DNA from: a virus
Strand: one strand, 5' to 3'
Virus record (IMG/VR): IMGVR_UViG_3300020470_005312
Coordinates: 1-43,724 of that record
Length of the DNA stretch: 43,724 bases
Part shown: positions 35,068 through 42,757 of the stretch, one piece after another
Numbering within the stretch: position 1 is the first letter of the stretch
Layout: each line of letters opens with the position of its first letter
The notes under the pieces: model-generated
What the model saw: only the letters and a program-made list of their open reading frames with translations
The model's database searches: none
What the model was told of the DNA's origin: nothing
Translations under genes and position numbers: made by a program

Positions 35068-35623
35068 TTTTTAACCCCCAAAAATATAAATCTGCTATAG
35101 GAGGAGGAGCATAATAAAACTGATGTTCTTCAAAAACATTTATATCTATAGCTTTTTTTATGTCATCTTCCGTCAAATTTTTATAGTAATTTTGCCATTT
35201 TTCCCAATCAGGGTCATCTTGATTATTAGTCAGAGTAACACCAGAATCTTGTGGAGTAGTTCTTAAAGTTCCGTGTTCTAATCTACCTGGTGCCGCACAA
35301 CTAAAAACAAATAACCCGTTAGGTTTTAACATTCTAATAATATTATTTAATGTTTTTTCATAATACATATCATGTTCAAAACATTCAGTTGATATTATTG
35401 TATCAAAAGATTCATTTTCACCATCATATTCGTGACCTTTACATACAACATCAACATTTTTTCCATCTATAATATCAACACCAATGTAGTCACACTTCTC
35501 AAACAAATATTTATTGTTACCATTGATATCATAAGAACCAATATCTAAAACTTTTTTATTTACAAAATATTCAGGAAATATATTTTTTACTTTTGTAGTA
35601 AAAATTTTTTGAGCATCGTGCAC
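35060..35623 (-). CDS. SAM-dependent methyltransferase, 187 aa
   Basis: Class I methyltransferase. V-L-D-I-G-S-Y-D (motif I, near 25-32), Y-I-G-V-D-I (acidic end of strand 2), F-D-T-I-I-S-T-E-C-F-E-H (motif IV, near 73) and M-L-K-P-N-G-L-F-V-F (near 96) give a Methyltransf_11-type core. It starts with GTG one base inside the previous stop. The position between glycosyltransferases suggests methylation of a sugar or of a glycan terminus. The C-terminal Y-Y-A-P-P-P motif is unusual. Confidence 0.85.
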   Translation of the reverse strand: MHDAQKIFTTKVKNIFPEYFVNKKVLDIGSYDINGNNKYLFEKCDYIGVDIIDGKNVDVVCKGHEYDGENESFDTIISTECFEHDMYYEKTLNNIIRMLKPNGLFVFSCAAPGRLEHGTLRTTPQDSGVTLTNNQDDPDWEKWQNYYKNLTEDDIKKAIDINVFEEHQFYYAPPPIADLYFWGLKNG

Positions 35624-37014
35624 TACTCTACCCCCTCAACATATTTATTTGGTTCTGTTCCTTGTTCTTCAAAAAAGTTATCAAAATCACTCATATCAAC
35701 TTTTCTTGATGTTTTTTCATTTACCTTTTGTAATTTAGGTAATTTTAATTTTACTTCTGTTTTTATATATTTATCCAATATCTCACCTAACTTTTCAGTC
35801 ATTTTTTTATGAGAAAAACTATTTCTATTTATATCCATAAGTTTTTTAGAATTATTTTGTATTGTTGATAGATTATTCCTAATGAAGTTAAAAGCTTTTC
35901 TAGTCTCTTCATCATTTACAACAAACCATTTACTTTGTGGAATTATAATATTTTCCCAAACAACTGATTTAGGAACTTGTTGTAATTCACCACCCAATAG
36001 AATAGAATAATTCTTATCGAGAAAATCAATGTGACCACTCCAATTTGATGCCATCACCGGTAATCCTGTCAAAGTTGCTTCTAACATAGGTCTTCCGAAT
36101 CCCTCTCCGTGTGTTAAAGATACTAAAGACTTTACTTTTGGATGATTATATAGAGAGTTCATCTGTTCAGTTGATAAATCTCCATGTAACACATATACAT
36201 TTGGTAATTGTTTCTGAACCATTTGTGGAAACTGATTTTTAATAGCTTTACATTTAGATATAATATCTTCTCTATCTAATATAGAAAAGTTAGCACCACT
36301 CGTTTTAACTATTAATGCAGGTTTATGGACACTATTTACAAAAGATTCATAAAATAACTTTATTGTTTTAGGTATATCTTTTCTATCTTCTCCAAATCCA
36401 CCTTTTATCCACTGTCCAACTAATAAAAAAGCAAAATCTTCTTTTATTTCATTTAGACTGGAATTAATTTTGTCATCTAATTCATTTTCTTTAATTGGTT
36501 TATAAACATCTAAATCCACCCCTTCAAACAAAACTTCCATTGGTTTTGATAATCTAAATTCTCCAAACTTTTTAGGTTGACCTGTAGAATCTTGTCCAAC
36601 TTTATCATAAACAGATTTAACAAATCCTTCTTTAGAATGTTCTGATGGAACTATCACTAAATCCATTTTATTACAACCTTCAATCCATTGTTGGGATACT
36701 GCATTTGTTTCTATTCCTGCAGTTATTCCGATATTATATTTACCTATGTTTTGAAATTCATTTGGTATTCTGATATCTACATATACATCAGGTTGATTTT
36801 TTATTGTGTCAGGAGTAACTATACTTTCAATGATTATTTTATCCCTATCATCATTCATATCTAAAGAGTTTCTTGGAGTGTTACCCCAAGGCACATCAAT
36901 CAATTTAATTTCATATCTATCCAAATCATAAAAAGACCAAAACAAATCTCTAGCGTGGTCTCCGTAACCACTTCTTGTAGAAAACGGTGCACATATTAAC
37001 ATTGATTTTTTCAT
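35623..37014 (-). CDS. GT-B glycosyltransferase (GT4-like), 463 aa
   Basis: ATG 37014 is chosen over an in-frame start at 37053 because GGAGG lies seven bases upstream and the stop/start overlap is one base. The N-terminus has the S-T-R-S-G-Y-G-D-H loop, V-I-V-P-S-E-H-S-K-E-G is the interdomain acceptor strand, and H-G-E-G-F-G-R-P-M-L-E-A (near 310) is the E-x7-E donor motif of GT4 retaining enzymes. A-S-N-W-S-G-H follows. The last 40 residues are a polar tail. It is paired with the next GT-B gene upstream and is probably cytoplasmic. Confidence 0.88.
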   Translation of the reverse strand: MKKSMLICAPFSTRSGYGDHARDLFWSFYDLDRYEIKLIDVPWGNTPRNSLDMNDDRDKIIIESIVTPDTIKNQPDVYVDIRIPNEFQNIGKYNIGITAGIETNAVSQQWIEGCNKMDLVIVPSEHSKEGFVKSVYDKVGQDSTGQPKKFGEFRLSKPMEVLFEGVDLDVYKPIKENELDDKINSSLNEIKEDFAFLLVGQWIKGGFGEDRKDIPKTIKLFYESFVNSVHKPALIVKTSGANFSILDREDIISKCKAIKNQFPQMVQKQLPNVYVLHGDLSTEQMNSLYNHPKVKSLVSLTHGEGFGRPMLEATLTGLPVMASNWSGHIDFLDKNYSILLGGELQQVPKSVVWENIIIPQSKWFVVNDEETRKAFNFIRNNLSTIQNNSKKLMDINRNSFSHKKMTEKLGEILDKYIKTEVKLKLPKLQKVNEKTSRKVDMSDFDNFFEEQGTEPNKYVEGVE

Positions 37015-38381
37015 TATATAGCCTCCATTACAAATTTTTCTTTGGGTTTCCATTTTTCAAATATATCATCAAAAGAAGATAAAAATCTACTACACATTTC
37101 AGTAGCTTCCATTCCTATGTTTTTATCCTTTAAAAATTCCATACCTAATTTACCACATCTTTGTCTTTCTTTATCTCCCACTTTATACCAATCTAATAAA
37201 GCATCACCAGCATCTTCGAATGAACACCTATCATCAAATATATAAGGTGTTTGTGGTGAACCTTGTAAACTTCTATTAGTTGGATATACAGGTTTAACCC
37301 ACTCACCATGTTCTCTATATCTACCATCGTGATTAGAACCTAACTCAACATAGTCATCAGCAGTTAAATACTTACCATCTTTCTTGAATCCACATTGGTC
37401 TTGTAATCCACCTGTTACATTAACTACAATCGGTGTTTGTGTCATAAGTGATTCCGCCGAACCCAATCCAAATCCCTCATTGGAAGCCATATTAATATAA
37501 ACATCCGCGGCATTGAATAGATAATTCATTTTCACATCATCAAAAGCACCACCTCTATCATAAGTAAATATTACTGGATATTCTGGTAAGAGAGTATGAC
37601 ATAAAGCTCTTATATCAGTTCCATTTTCATCGATAGGTGCTGTGTGAAATATTAACACACAATCTTTCCTTTGTTCAGGTGTGAGTTTGTCCATCATATG
37701 TTTGTAAGCTAATGCGACATCACCTGGTTGTTTTCTTCTTATATTTCTATTACAATAAAGAATCTTAAATTTATATTTATCAAAACCAAAATCACTTAAA
37801 AATCTTTTATAAGTTAAATCGTTATCTTTTACTTTAAATAAGAATTTATTACTGATTCCGTGTGGTACATATTTAATTTGCCAATCTTCATAATCATAAT
37901 CTTTAAGTATCCTTTTATTGATACCATAAGTCTGTTTTGATATTCCCATTAACAAATCTGAACTTCTGTAAAAATCTCTATTATATAGTGGGTCTGGTAA
38001 ATCATCCCAAATATTATAATACATAATAGGAATGTTCTGTCTTATCTCGTGTTCCATTTGATATAACCAAATCCAAAATCTTGGGTCTGTGAAATGTAGG
38101 ATAGCATCTGGTTTTTCTATATTTATTATCTGCCTTAATAAGTCTGGATTTCCATAACCAGTTGTTGGATATAAAATACAAGATGAACCTTTAGGTAACT
38201 CAAAATTCTCATCACTCTTAACTACTACTCTTTTACCTTCATCCGGATGTTTCACCGCACCGGCTACTTGTACCCAATCATATTTATGTAATGTACCTAC
38301 TACAATTTCTCTTGACATTCTAGCTATACCAGAATGCATTCTTAAATCATCAGCAAGTAAAAGTATCTTTTTTCTACTCAT
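37014..38381 (-). CDS. GT-B glycosyltransferase (GT4-like), 455 aa
   Basis: First gene of the glycan island. I-L-L-L-A-D-D-L-R-M-H-S-G-I-A opens the N-terminal Rossmann domain. L-Y-C-N-R-N-I-R-R-K-Q-P (near 211) is the phosphate-binding R/K region. N-E-G-F-G-L-G-S-A-E-S (near 308) is the E-x7-E motif of retaining GT-B enzymes. SD AAGGAAAAGG precedes the ATG. The Trp-rich stretch D-P-R-F-W-I-W-L-Y (near 99) is unusual but compatible with GT4. Donor unknown. Confidence 0.88.
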   Translation of the reverse strand: MSRKKILLLADDLRMHSGIARMSREIVVGTLHKYDWVQVAGAVKHPDEGKRVVVKSDENFELPKGSSCILYPTTGYGNPDLLRQIINIEKPDAILHFTDPRFWIWLYQMEHEIRQNIPIMYYNIWDDLPDPLYNRDFYRSSDLLMGISKQTYGINKRILKDYDYEDWQIKYVPHGISNKFLFKVKDNDLTYKRFLSDFGFDKYKFKILYCNRNIRRKQPGDVALAYKHMMDKLTPEQRKDCVLIFHTAPIDENGTDIRALCHTLLPEYPVIFTYDRGGAFDDVKMNYLFNAADVYINMASNEGFGLGSAESLMTQTPIVVNVTGGLQDQCGFKKDGKYLTADDYVELGSNHDGRYREHGEWVKPVYPTNRSLQGSPQTPYIFDDRCSFEDAGDALLDWYKVGDKERQRCGKLGMEFLKDKNIGMEATEMCSRFLSSFDDIFEKWKPKEKFVMEAI

Positions 38382-38399
38382 ATAACCTTTTCCTTTAAT

Positions 38400-38603
38400 T
38401 TAAAAACTACTGCCCGATTCTTTCAACTCAACATAATTGTTTACCTTATCTCTAAAGTCTTCATCCTTTATATATAAAGTAACACATCTATTTACAAGTT
38501 GTTGTAAATTTATATTATCATCTAAACTAACATGTTTAAAATCATTATATAAATCTTTTACTATTTTTACCGAAGTTAATTTTATATCTGTTTTAATTGC
38601 CAT
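38400..38603 (-). CDS. Ribbon-helix-helix-like small protein, 67 aa
   Basis: I-K-L-T-S-V-K-I-V (residues 7-15) is a plausible beta-strand. Helix L-Y-N-D-F-K-H-V follows, then a turn and helix L-Q-Q-L-V-N-R-C-V-T-L-Y-I. This is the Arc/MetJ/CopG layout of dimeric DNA-binding proteins. The upstream gap is AT-rich with a hairpin and no clear SD. It lies immediately before the glycan island, so it could regulate those genes. Regulation is inferred. Confidence 0.6.
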   Translation of the reverse strand: MAIKTDIKLTSVKIVKDLYNDFKHVSLDDNINLQQLVNRCVTLYIKDEDFRDKVNNYVELKESGSSF

Positions 38604-38625
38604 AACTATATATACATATATACAT

Positions 38626-38644
38626 AATGAAGAAAACCTTCATT
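38626..38644. other. Hairpin between the SLOG and ribbon-helix-helix genes
   Basis: AATGAAG pairs with CTTCATT around a 5-base loop (7-bp perfect stem). The T-rich run follows only on the plus strand, where no gene is transcribed. On the minus strand it would be a stem in the leader of the 67-aa gene. It could be an operator or an mRNA-processing site. Confidence 0.35.
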
Positions 38645-38645
38645 T

Positions 38646-39047
38646 TTAATTAATTATTATATATTTTTTTTCAAATTTTTTAGCATAATTTATCGTAGAC
38701 ATAGTACCACTTGATTGTTCACCTCGTGGAACAAAAGCCGCTATAACATCACTTGTACCTGCTATAATTTTATTTCTCACATGATAATTCTTTGGACTAT
38801 ATTGTTTACCATATCTCGATTCAGGTAATGTACAATATAAATTGTGTGTATGATGTGCTGGTGGATATTCTTCATATTGTAAACCTAACTCTAATGCATA
38901 TTTTTTAGCGTATTTATCAGCACCATCTTTAGCACCACCACTAACTATTGTAGTATTTTCTCCATATTCTTGTTTCAGTTTAAATATGAAATCTTTAATC
39001 TTTTTTTTGTTTTCATATCTTCTACTTCCTACAATTCCCACTTTCAT
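38646..39047 (-). CDS. SLOG-domain protein (DUF2493/YspA-like), 133 aa
   Basis: K-V-G-I-V-G-S-R-R-Y at the N-terminus and V-S-G-G-A-K-D-G-A-D near 35-43 are the two nucleotide-binding signatures of the SLOG fold. R-N-K-I-I-A-G-T-S-D-V-I-A-A-F-V (near 93) completes the family pattern. SLOG proteins sense or cut nucleotide-derived ligands and occur in phage and anti-phage systems. Good SD (GGGGA) in a 1-base gap from the upstream gene. The ligand is unknown. Confidence 0.82.
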   Translation of the reverse strand: MKVGIVGSRRYENKKKIKDFIFKLKQEYGENTTIVSGGAKDGADKYAKKYALELGLQYEEYPPAHHTHNLYCTLPESRYGKQYSPKNYHVRNKIIAGTSDVIAAFVPRGEQSSGTMSTINYAKKFEKKYIIIN

Positions 39048-39048
39048 T

Positions 39049-39879
39049 TTATTCCCCTTCTATATTAAATCCAAAACTAAATCTATTACATTTAGAATAA
39101 ACACAATGCCAATAAAAATCTCCAATTTTATCTGAAACATCGAACATTCTAATTGTCCACCCTTTCTGGTCATAAGTTGTTATTATTTTATTTGTCTTAT
39201 TATCTTTATATCTAAAAAATGATTTACCATTTTCATCAGCATAAGTTACATATATTCTTGTACCCTTTTTACCTTGATTGTTATGCCAACCCATATAATA
39301 ATTAGGTTTATACCAAAATCCACCAGATTTTTTGACATTGTTATTCGGAAATTCACTTTGTAACACATTTTTAACAACATCCATTTCTTGATAAAAACTT
39401 GTTCTACTATTTGTTGGATTAAACATTAAAGGTATTTTTTTATCTTTAAATAATAAATTTGTATGTAAGTCCTTATATTCAAAAAGAGATACATGTTTAG
39501 AATCTATCCCCCAACTAAAACCTTTTTTGATATTTTTTTTCCAAGCTTTTTTTAAATCTTCAGACCATTCATCAAAAGGTAATTGTTTACCATTAGTAGC
39601 AGTAAAAATAGATTTATCAGTAGACAATAAATTTTGATTATTATAATCAAAAATCATTCTATCGAGTAACTCTTCAGAAACAAAATAATTTGAATTTACT
39701 TGTACATTTTCAAAAAATCCATAGTCACTCATTGAAAAATTTGTTCTATACTCTTCATAATAGTTTTCTTGAATAACATCATTACACATCAAAGATACAT
39801 CAGATAAAAAAGTATCTAACTTTTTATTATTAATTAAAAATTTATTATCTACTTTACTAAAATTATAAAATTTTATCAA
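39049..39879 (-). CDS. Probable 2OG-Fe(II)-oxygenase-like protein, 276 aa
   Basis: Starts with TTG, AGGAG six bases upstream. Y-Y-M-G-W-H-N-N-Q (His near 199) and W-H-C-V-Y-S-K-C-N-R-F-S-F-G-F (His near 258, Arg near 264) look like the first His, second His and 2-oxoglutarate-binding Arg of a double-stranded beta-helix oxygenase. The usual H-x-D is H-x-N here, which would weaken iron binding. I recall similar G-W-H-T-N proteins in cyanophages, also unassigned. A DNA- or protein-hydroxylating role is possible; it could also be an inactive cupin-type fold. Confidence 0.55.
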   Translation of the reverse strand: MIKFYNFSKVDNKFLINNKKLDTFLSDVSLMCNDVIQENYYEEYRTNFSMSDYGFFENVQVNSNYFVSEELLDRMIFDYNNQNLLSTDKSIFTATNGKQLPFDEWSEDLKKAWKKNIKKGFSWGIDSKHVSLFEYKDLHTNLLFKDKKIPLMFNPTNSRTSFYQEMDVVKNVLQSEFPNNNVKKSGGFWYKPNYYMGWHNNQGKKGTRIYVTYADENGKSFFRYKDNKTNKIITTYDQKGWTIRMFDVSDKIGDFYWHCVYSKCNRFSFGFNIEGE

Positions 39880-40223
39880 CTTATTCTCCTATTCATGTAA
39901 CTCATCACTTCGCGATAACTTTGTATACCAAAATCAATACTACCAAGTGTATGATATCTTGAATTTATACTTTTCATTTCATCATCAGTTATAATTAAAA
40001 ACCAAACTGAATTAGGTGATTTTCTTATATGAGTTTTTAACTTAAATAATTTTTTTTCGTTTCTTTTGATAAAGGATTTTATTTTGTTTTCGTTTAAATT
40101 TTTATTCCAAAAAATTACATTAAATCCTTTTATACTTTCTTCTTTACATTGAATTAATTTATCTATTATATTTTTTTCATCTAATAAAACATCGGATAAA
40201 TTAAGACATATAGACATATCCAT
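39876..40223 (-). CDS. Hypothetical protein, 115 aa
   Basis: Not recognised. The stop overlaps the following TTG start by four bases and its ATG overlaps the nuclease stop by one. I-C-L-N-L-S-D-V-L-L-D-E is followed by a Lys/Asn-rich middle and W-F-L-I-I-T-D-D-E-M. The layout is alternating strand and helix. The coupling with the nuclease and oxygenase-like genes suggests one transcriptional unit. Confidence 0.65.
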   Translation of the reverse strand: MDMSICLNLSDVLLDEKNIIDKLIQCKEESIKGFNVIFWNKNLNENKIKSFIKRNEKKLFKLKTHIRKSPNSVWFLIITDDEMKSINSRYHTLGSIDFGIQSYREVMSYMNRRIS

Positions 40224-41083
40224 TACTTAACTCCAACACTACAATATTCTGTTTGATTAAATTCACAGAATCTACAAGCTTTCTTACTTGGTTCTGGAAA
40301 TATTTTTTTAGTGTTATAACTACCATCATCATTAAAAGCAACATCTATAAAATTACCTAATCTCTTACCAACTCGATTCATACTTATCTTACCACTTGCC
40401 GGTGCCCATTGTTGTATTCTTTTCTGTGGCCAATCACAATTTTCATATAGTTTTCTCTTTACTATGAAGTATTCAACTTCTATGTTTTCAATAGGAACAT
40501 CATATTGTTTTGAATAAAATTGTTTATATAATAACAATTGTTGAGTTTTGTTCTCGTCTTTCTTTTGCCATTTGTTCCAACCCATTGTAGATGTTTTTAT
40601 ATCCATTATAGTTATAGTATTAGTAGGTATGTGTCTTATAACTACATCTAAATAACCAATCATTTTAATATTCTTCTGTAAATCTACTTCAATTGGAACT
40701 TCACAACCTATAAGTTCATAATTTCTTTTACTGAAATAATCACCTCTCTTTTTTATAAAGAAGTCAATTATTTCTACACCTTGTTCATAAAACTCTTGTA
40801 ATTCTTCTTTAGTACAGGGTGCCTTTCCTTCAGACTCTTTAGCCTGTTTAAATCCTTCTACCATCTTTTCACGAAGAACCCTATCATAACCAATCATATC
40901 AGCTCTCTTAGCCGTGTCGTGATACATAACCTCAAGATACTTTTGAAGTACCTCGTGCATAGCCGTTCCAAATATGAGGAATATATTTGATTCTGATACT
41001 CTTAATTTGTCAACATAGTTTAATTTCCACCTATGTGGACATTCTGAAAACATCGATAATTGTGAATACGATATTTTAGTCAT
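40223..41083 (-). CDS. PD-(D/E)XK exonuclease, RecB/Cas4-like, with four-cysteine cluster, 286 aa
   Basis: S-Y-S-Q-L-S-M-F-S-E-C-P-H-R-W opens the fold. H43 (G-T-A-M-H-E), E128, D146 (G-Y-L-D), D161-I-K163 and the Q181-Q-L-L-L-Y motif form the nuclease active site. C15 with C270-x2-C273-x7-C281 matches the iron-sulphur arrangement of AddB/Cas4-type nucleases, with a slightly longer last spacing. Such phage enzymes act in recombination or DNA end processing. It overlaps the thioesterase gene by 8 bases. No Cas1/Cas2 or CRISPR is nearby, so a CRISPR role is not indicated. Confidence 0.9.
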   Translation of the reverse strand: MTKISYSQLSMFSECPHRWKLNYVDKLRVSESNIFLIFGTAMHEVLQKYLEVMYHDTAKRADMIGYDRVLREKMVEGFKQAKESEGKAPCTKEELQEFYEQGVEIIDFFIKKRGDYFSKRNYELIGCEVPIEVDLQKNIKMIGYLDVVIRHIPTNTITIMDIKTSTMGWNKWQKKDENKTQQLLLYKQFYSKQYDVPIENIEVEYFIVKRKLYENCDWPQKRIQQWAPASGKISMNRVGKRLGNFIDVAFNDDGSYNTKKIFPEPSKKACRFCEFNQTEYCSVGVK

Positions 41084-41450
41084 TATTTTTACTCATCCAT
41101 CCGTGTCCTTTTGGTAACCCATATTTGTTTACTCTAACATAAACTATTTTATCAATAGTCAATACTACTTTATCTGCATGTAAACTCCTAACTTCACAAG
41201 CTAATGTTACTGAACTTTTACCTATATCTAAAGTTTGCATTCCTATTTCAATAACATCACCAAGTATAACAGGAAACTTAAAGTCTATCTCTGATATTAA
41301 TTTCGTAACTATAAGTCCCGTATTTAATTCTAAACCTGCATGTATACCACCCTCTTCGTCAATCCATTTCAATAATTGACCACCGTGTAAGTATCCTCGT
41401 GGATTTAAGTCTTCGTGAGTTACTAATTTTCTAGTTAAAAATTTCATCAT
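41076..41450 (-). CDS. Acyl-CoA thioesterase, YciA-like hotdog fold, 124 aa
   Basis: N-P-R-G-Y-L-H-G-G-Q-L-L-K-W-I-D-E-E-G-G (near 16-35) is the catalytic loop and central helix of hotdog thioesterases of the YciA type. V-Y-V-R-V-N lies in the last strand. It would hydrolyse acyl-CoA esters in the cytoplasm. Two consecutive ATGs follow AGGAG; the second (41447) has the better spacing. First gene behind the promoter-like element at 41464-41497. An auxiliary metabolic gene for lipid turnover during infection is the simplest reading. Confidence 0.88.
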   Translation of the reverse strand: MMKFLTRKLVTHEDLNPRGYLHGGQLLKWIDEEGGIHAGLELNTGLIVTKLISEIDFKFPVILGDVIEIGMQTLDIGKSSVTLACEVRSLHADKVVLTIDKIVYVRVNKYGLPKGHGWMSKNND

Positions 41451-41463
41451 TTACTCCTATGAT

Positions 41464-41497
41464 AATATACGAATAATTATGTATATAAGTCAAGCTT
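41464..41497 (-). promoter_or_regulatory. Promoter-like element, copy 2
   Basis: The minus strand reads AAGCTTGACTTATATAC, then TTCGTATATT, with TTGACT (41493-41488) and TATATT (41469-41464) 18 bases apart. It begins directly after the stop codon of the DUF1599 gene and ends just before AGGAG of the thioesterase gene. Sequence, spacing and placement match copy 1 at 18818-18850. Confidence 0.6.
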
Positions 41498-41911
41498 TTA
41501 TTTTCCCCATTTACCATTTTGAACTATTTGTGCAATTATACCATAACAGGCTAAATCTTTAAACGCATCTATTGATGGTTCGTTTTGTGCTTCTCTATTA
41601 TTTCTAACCATAAGATTGAGTAACCTTTGAACTTTATCATTGATTCTAACTATTAACCCAACTAAACTTAATCTTTTTTCACTATCTGTCTTTAAAGGTG
41701 TTCCCATAGAAATATTTGTCGGACCATAATCCATTTGTTTTTTACAAAATAAATGATATTGTTCAAACTGTAACCTTTGAAACTCTTTTGCTGTTTCTGG
41801 ATAATGTTTTTCAATATACTCTATTGGACTCATATCTTCATCTTTTTTTGTGTTATCTTTTTCTTTAAAAGATACTTTTACTTTTCTTCTTGATTCTTTT
41901 ATTGCTTCCAT
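41498..41911 (-). CDS. DUF1599 (nucleotide-modification-associated domain 1) protein, 137 aa
   Basis: K-K-Q-M-D-Y-G-P-T-N-I-S (near 57-68), R-L-S-L-V-G-L-I-V-R-I-N-D-K-V-Q-R-L (near 80-97) and D-A-F-K-D-L-A-C-Y-G (near 115) match the DUF1599 pattern, known from phages with modified nucleotides and related in fold to MazG-like all-alpha proteins. The N-terminal 30 residues are charged and extra. It overlaps the gp62-like gene by 13 bases. A role in nucleotide metabolism is likely; the substrate is unknown. Confidence 0.78.
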   Translation of the reverse strand: MEAIKESRRKVKVSFKEKDNTKKDEDMSPIEYIEKHYPETAKEFQRLQFEQYHLFCKKQMDYGPTNISMGTPLKTDSEKRLSLVGLIVRINDKVQRLLNLMVRNNREAQNEPSIDAFKDLACYGIIAQIVQNGKWGK

Positions 41912-42327
41912 TTAATTAATTTCCTTATTTTTTTAGGTTCTGTACCGTATTTAGTTAGAATATTTTCTACTTCTTCTTTACTAATTAATTCAAGATATTC
42001 ATTTATATGTGATTTACTACATTCAAAGTGATTTACTAAAATACTAATTAGTTCTTTATCGTATTTCTTATCTTTCTTACCTTTAATGTACTTGTTGAAT
42101 CTTTTACCTTTTGGTAAAAAGTTACGATAAAATTCATAAACTTCTCGTGGTTCTAATGTCCCAATGGAATATTTCTGAAAGTAATTAACCACTTCAAGAA
42201 AATCTTTATCCATTGATAACCAACGATTGATTATAAATGGACTAAACTTCTTCTGTTCATCTTCTGTAAATTCATTCCAATGTTTCTTGTGAACCAACAA
42301 CTGGTTCATCCAATCTATAATTGTCAT
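41899..42327 (-). CDS. 62: Sliding-clamp-loader small subunit, T4 gp62-like, 142 aa
   Basis: Pattern of the marine T4-like gp62: K-K-H-W-N-E-F-T near 14, F-I-I-N-R-W-L-S-M (near 31-39), V-V-N-Y-F-Q-K-Y-S-I-G (near 46), F-L-P-K-G-K-R-F-N-K-Y-I-K-G-K-K (near 69-84) and an H-I-N-E-Y-L helix. It is shorter than T4 gp62 (187 aa), as in cyanophages. With gp44 it loads the gp45 clamp onto DNA for the phage polymerase. The gp44 gene lies upstream but four small genes intervene, unlike T4. ATGA overlap with the FmdB-like gene. Confidence 0.85.
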   Translation of the reverse strand: MTIIDWMNQLLVHKKHWNEFTEDEQKKFSPFIINRWLSMDKDFLEVVNYFQKYSIGTLEPREVYEFYRNFLPKGKRFNKYIKGKKDKKYDKELISILVNHFECSKSHINEYLELISKEEVENILTKYGTEPKKIRKLIKWKQ

Positions 42328-42500
42328 CCACCACCACCTTTACCAAATCCCCAAGAACCATCTTTCGAACCTGGTTTTGCATTAGGTTTAAATATTCTTT
42401 TCATCTCTATACCATCACAGATTGGTGGTTTGTCATTCATACCTTGTAATACTTCTTTTTCTTTTTTACAAGATGGACATTTGTAAGAATAAAAAGGCAT
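42324..42500 (-). CDS. FmdB-like zinc-ribbon protein, 58 aa
   Basis: M-P-F-Y-S-Y-K-C-P-S-C-K-K-E-K-E-V is the FmdB/CxxC-ribbon start. The second cysteine side is reduced to P-P-I-C with no partner, so the zinc site may be incomplete. M-K-R-I-F-K-P and a G-rich tail follow, as in the family. Stop overlaps the gp62-like ATG by four bases. Small phage zinc ribbons of this sort have no firm function. Confidence 0.75.
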   Translation of the reverse strand: MPFYSYKCPSCKKEKEVLQGMNDKPPICDGIEMKRIFKPNAKPGSKDGSWGFGKGGGG

Positions 42501-42502
42501 TG

Positions 42503-42757
42503 TTATCCTTTTTTAATTTCAGCTTCTTGAAATTCTTTGTTGATATGACCACACGCCTGACAAGCAAATGCGGCAACTGGAACAATAGCTTCTTGTCCAC
42601 TCGGTGATATTAATGCTGATAATTTTTTCAACATCATTGTCTGTGTGAAACCTTTACAACCACATTCTTCACACTCAAGAGTTTTGGCATGGGATAAATC
42701 TACATTATCAAGTGATGGAGCTCCACCACCACCCATATTACCTTTAATCATTGTCAT
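42503..42757 (-). CDS. Zinc-ribbon phage protein, 84 aa
   Basis: C-E-E-C (near residue 29) and C-Q-A-C (near 67) form a four-cysteine ribbon flanking F-T-Q-T-M-M-L-K-K-L-S-A-L and V-P-V-A-A-F. The family appears conserved in marine T4-like phages but I cannot name it. GGGAG lies seven bases before the ATG. It overlaps the FKBP gene by 14 bases. Confidence 0.72.
   Translation of the reverse strand: MTMIKGNMGGGGAPSLDNVDLSHAKTLECEECGCKGFTQTMMLKKLSALISPSGQEAIVPVAAFACQACGHINKEFQEAEIKKG

Noticed and set aside
41464-41497. Terminator rather than promoter at the repeated intergenic element
   Set aside because: No GC stem or T-run; conserved boxes with fixed spacing fit a promoter better.
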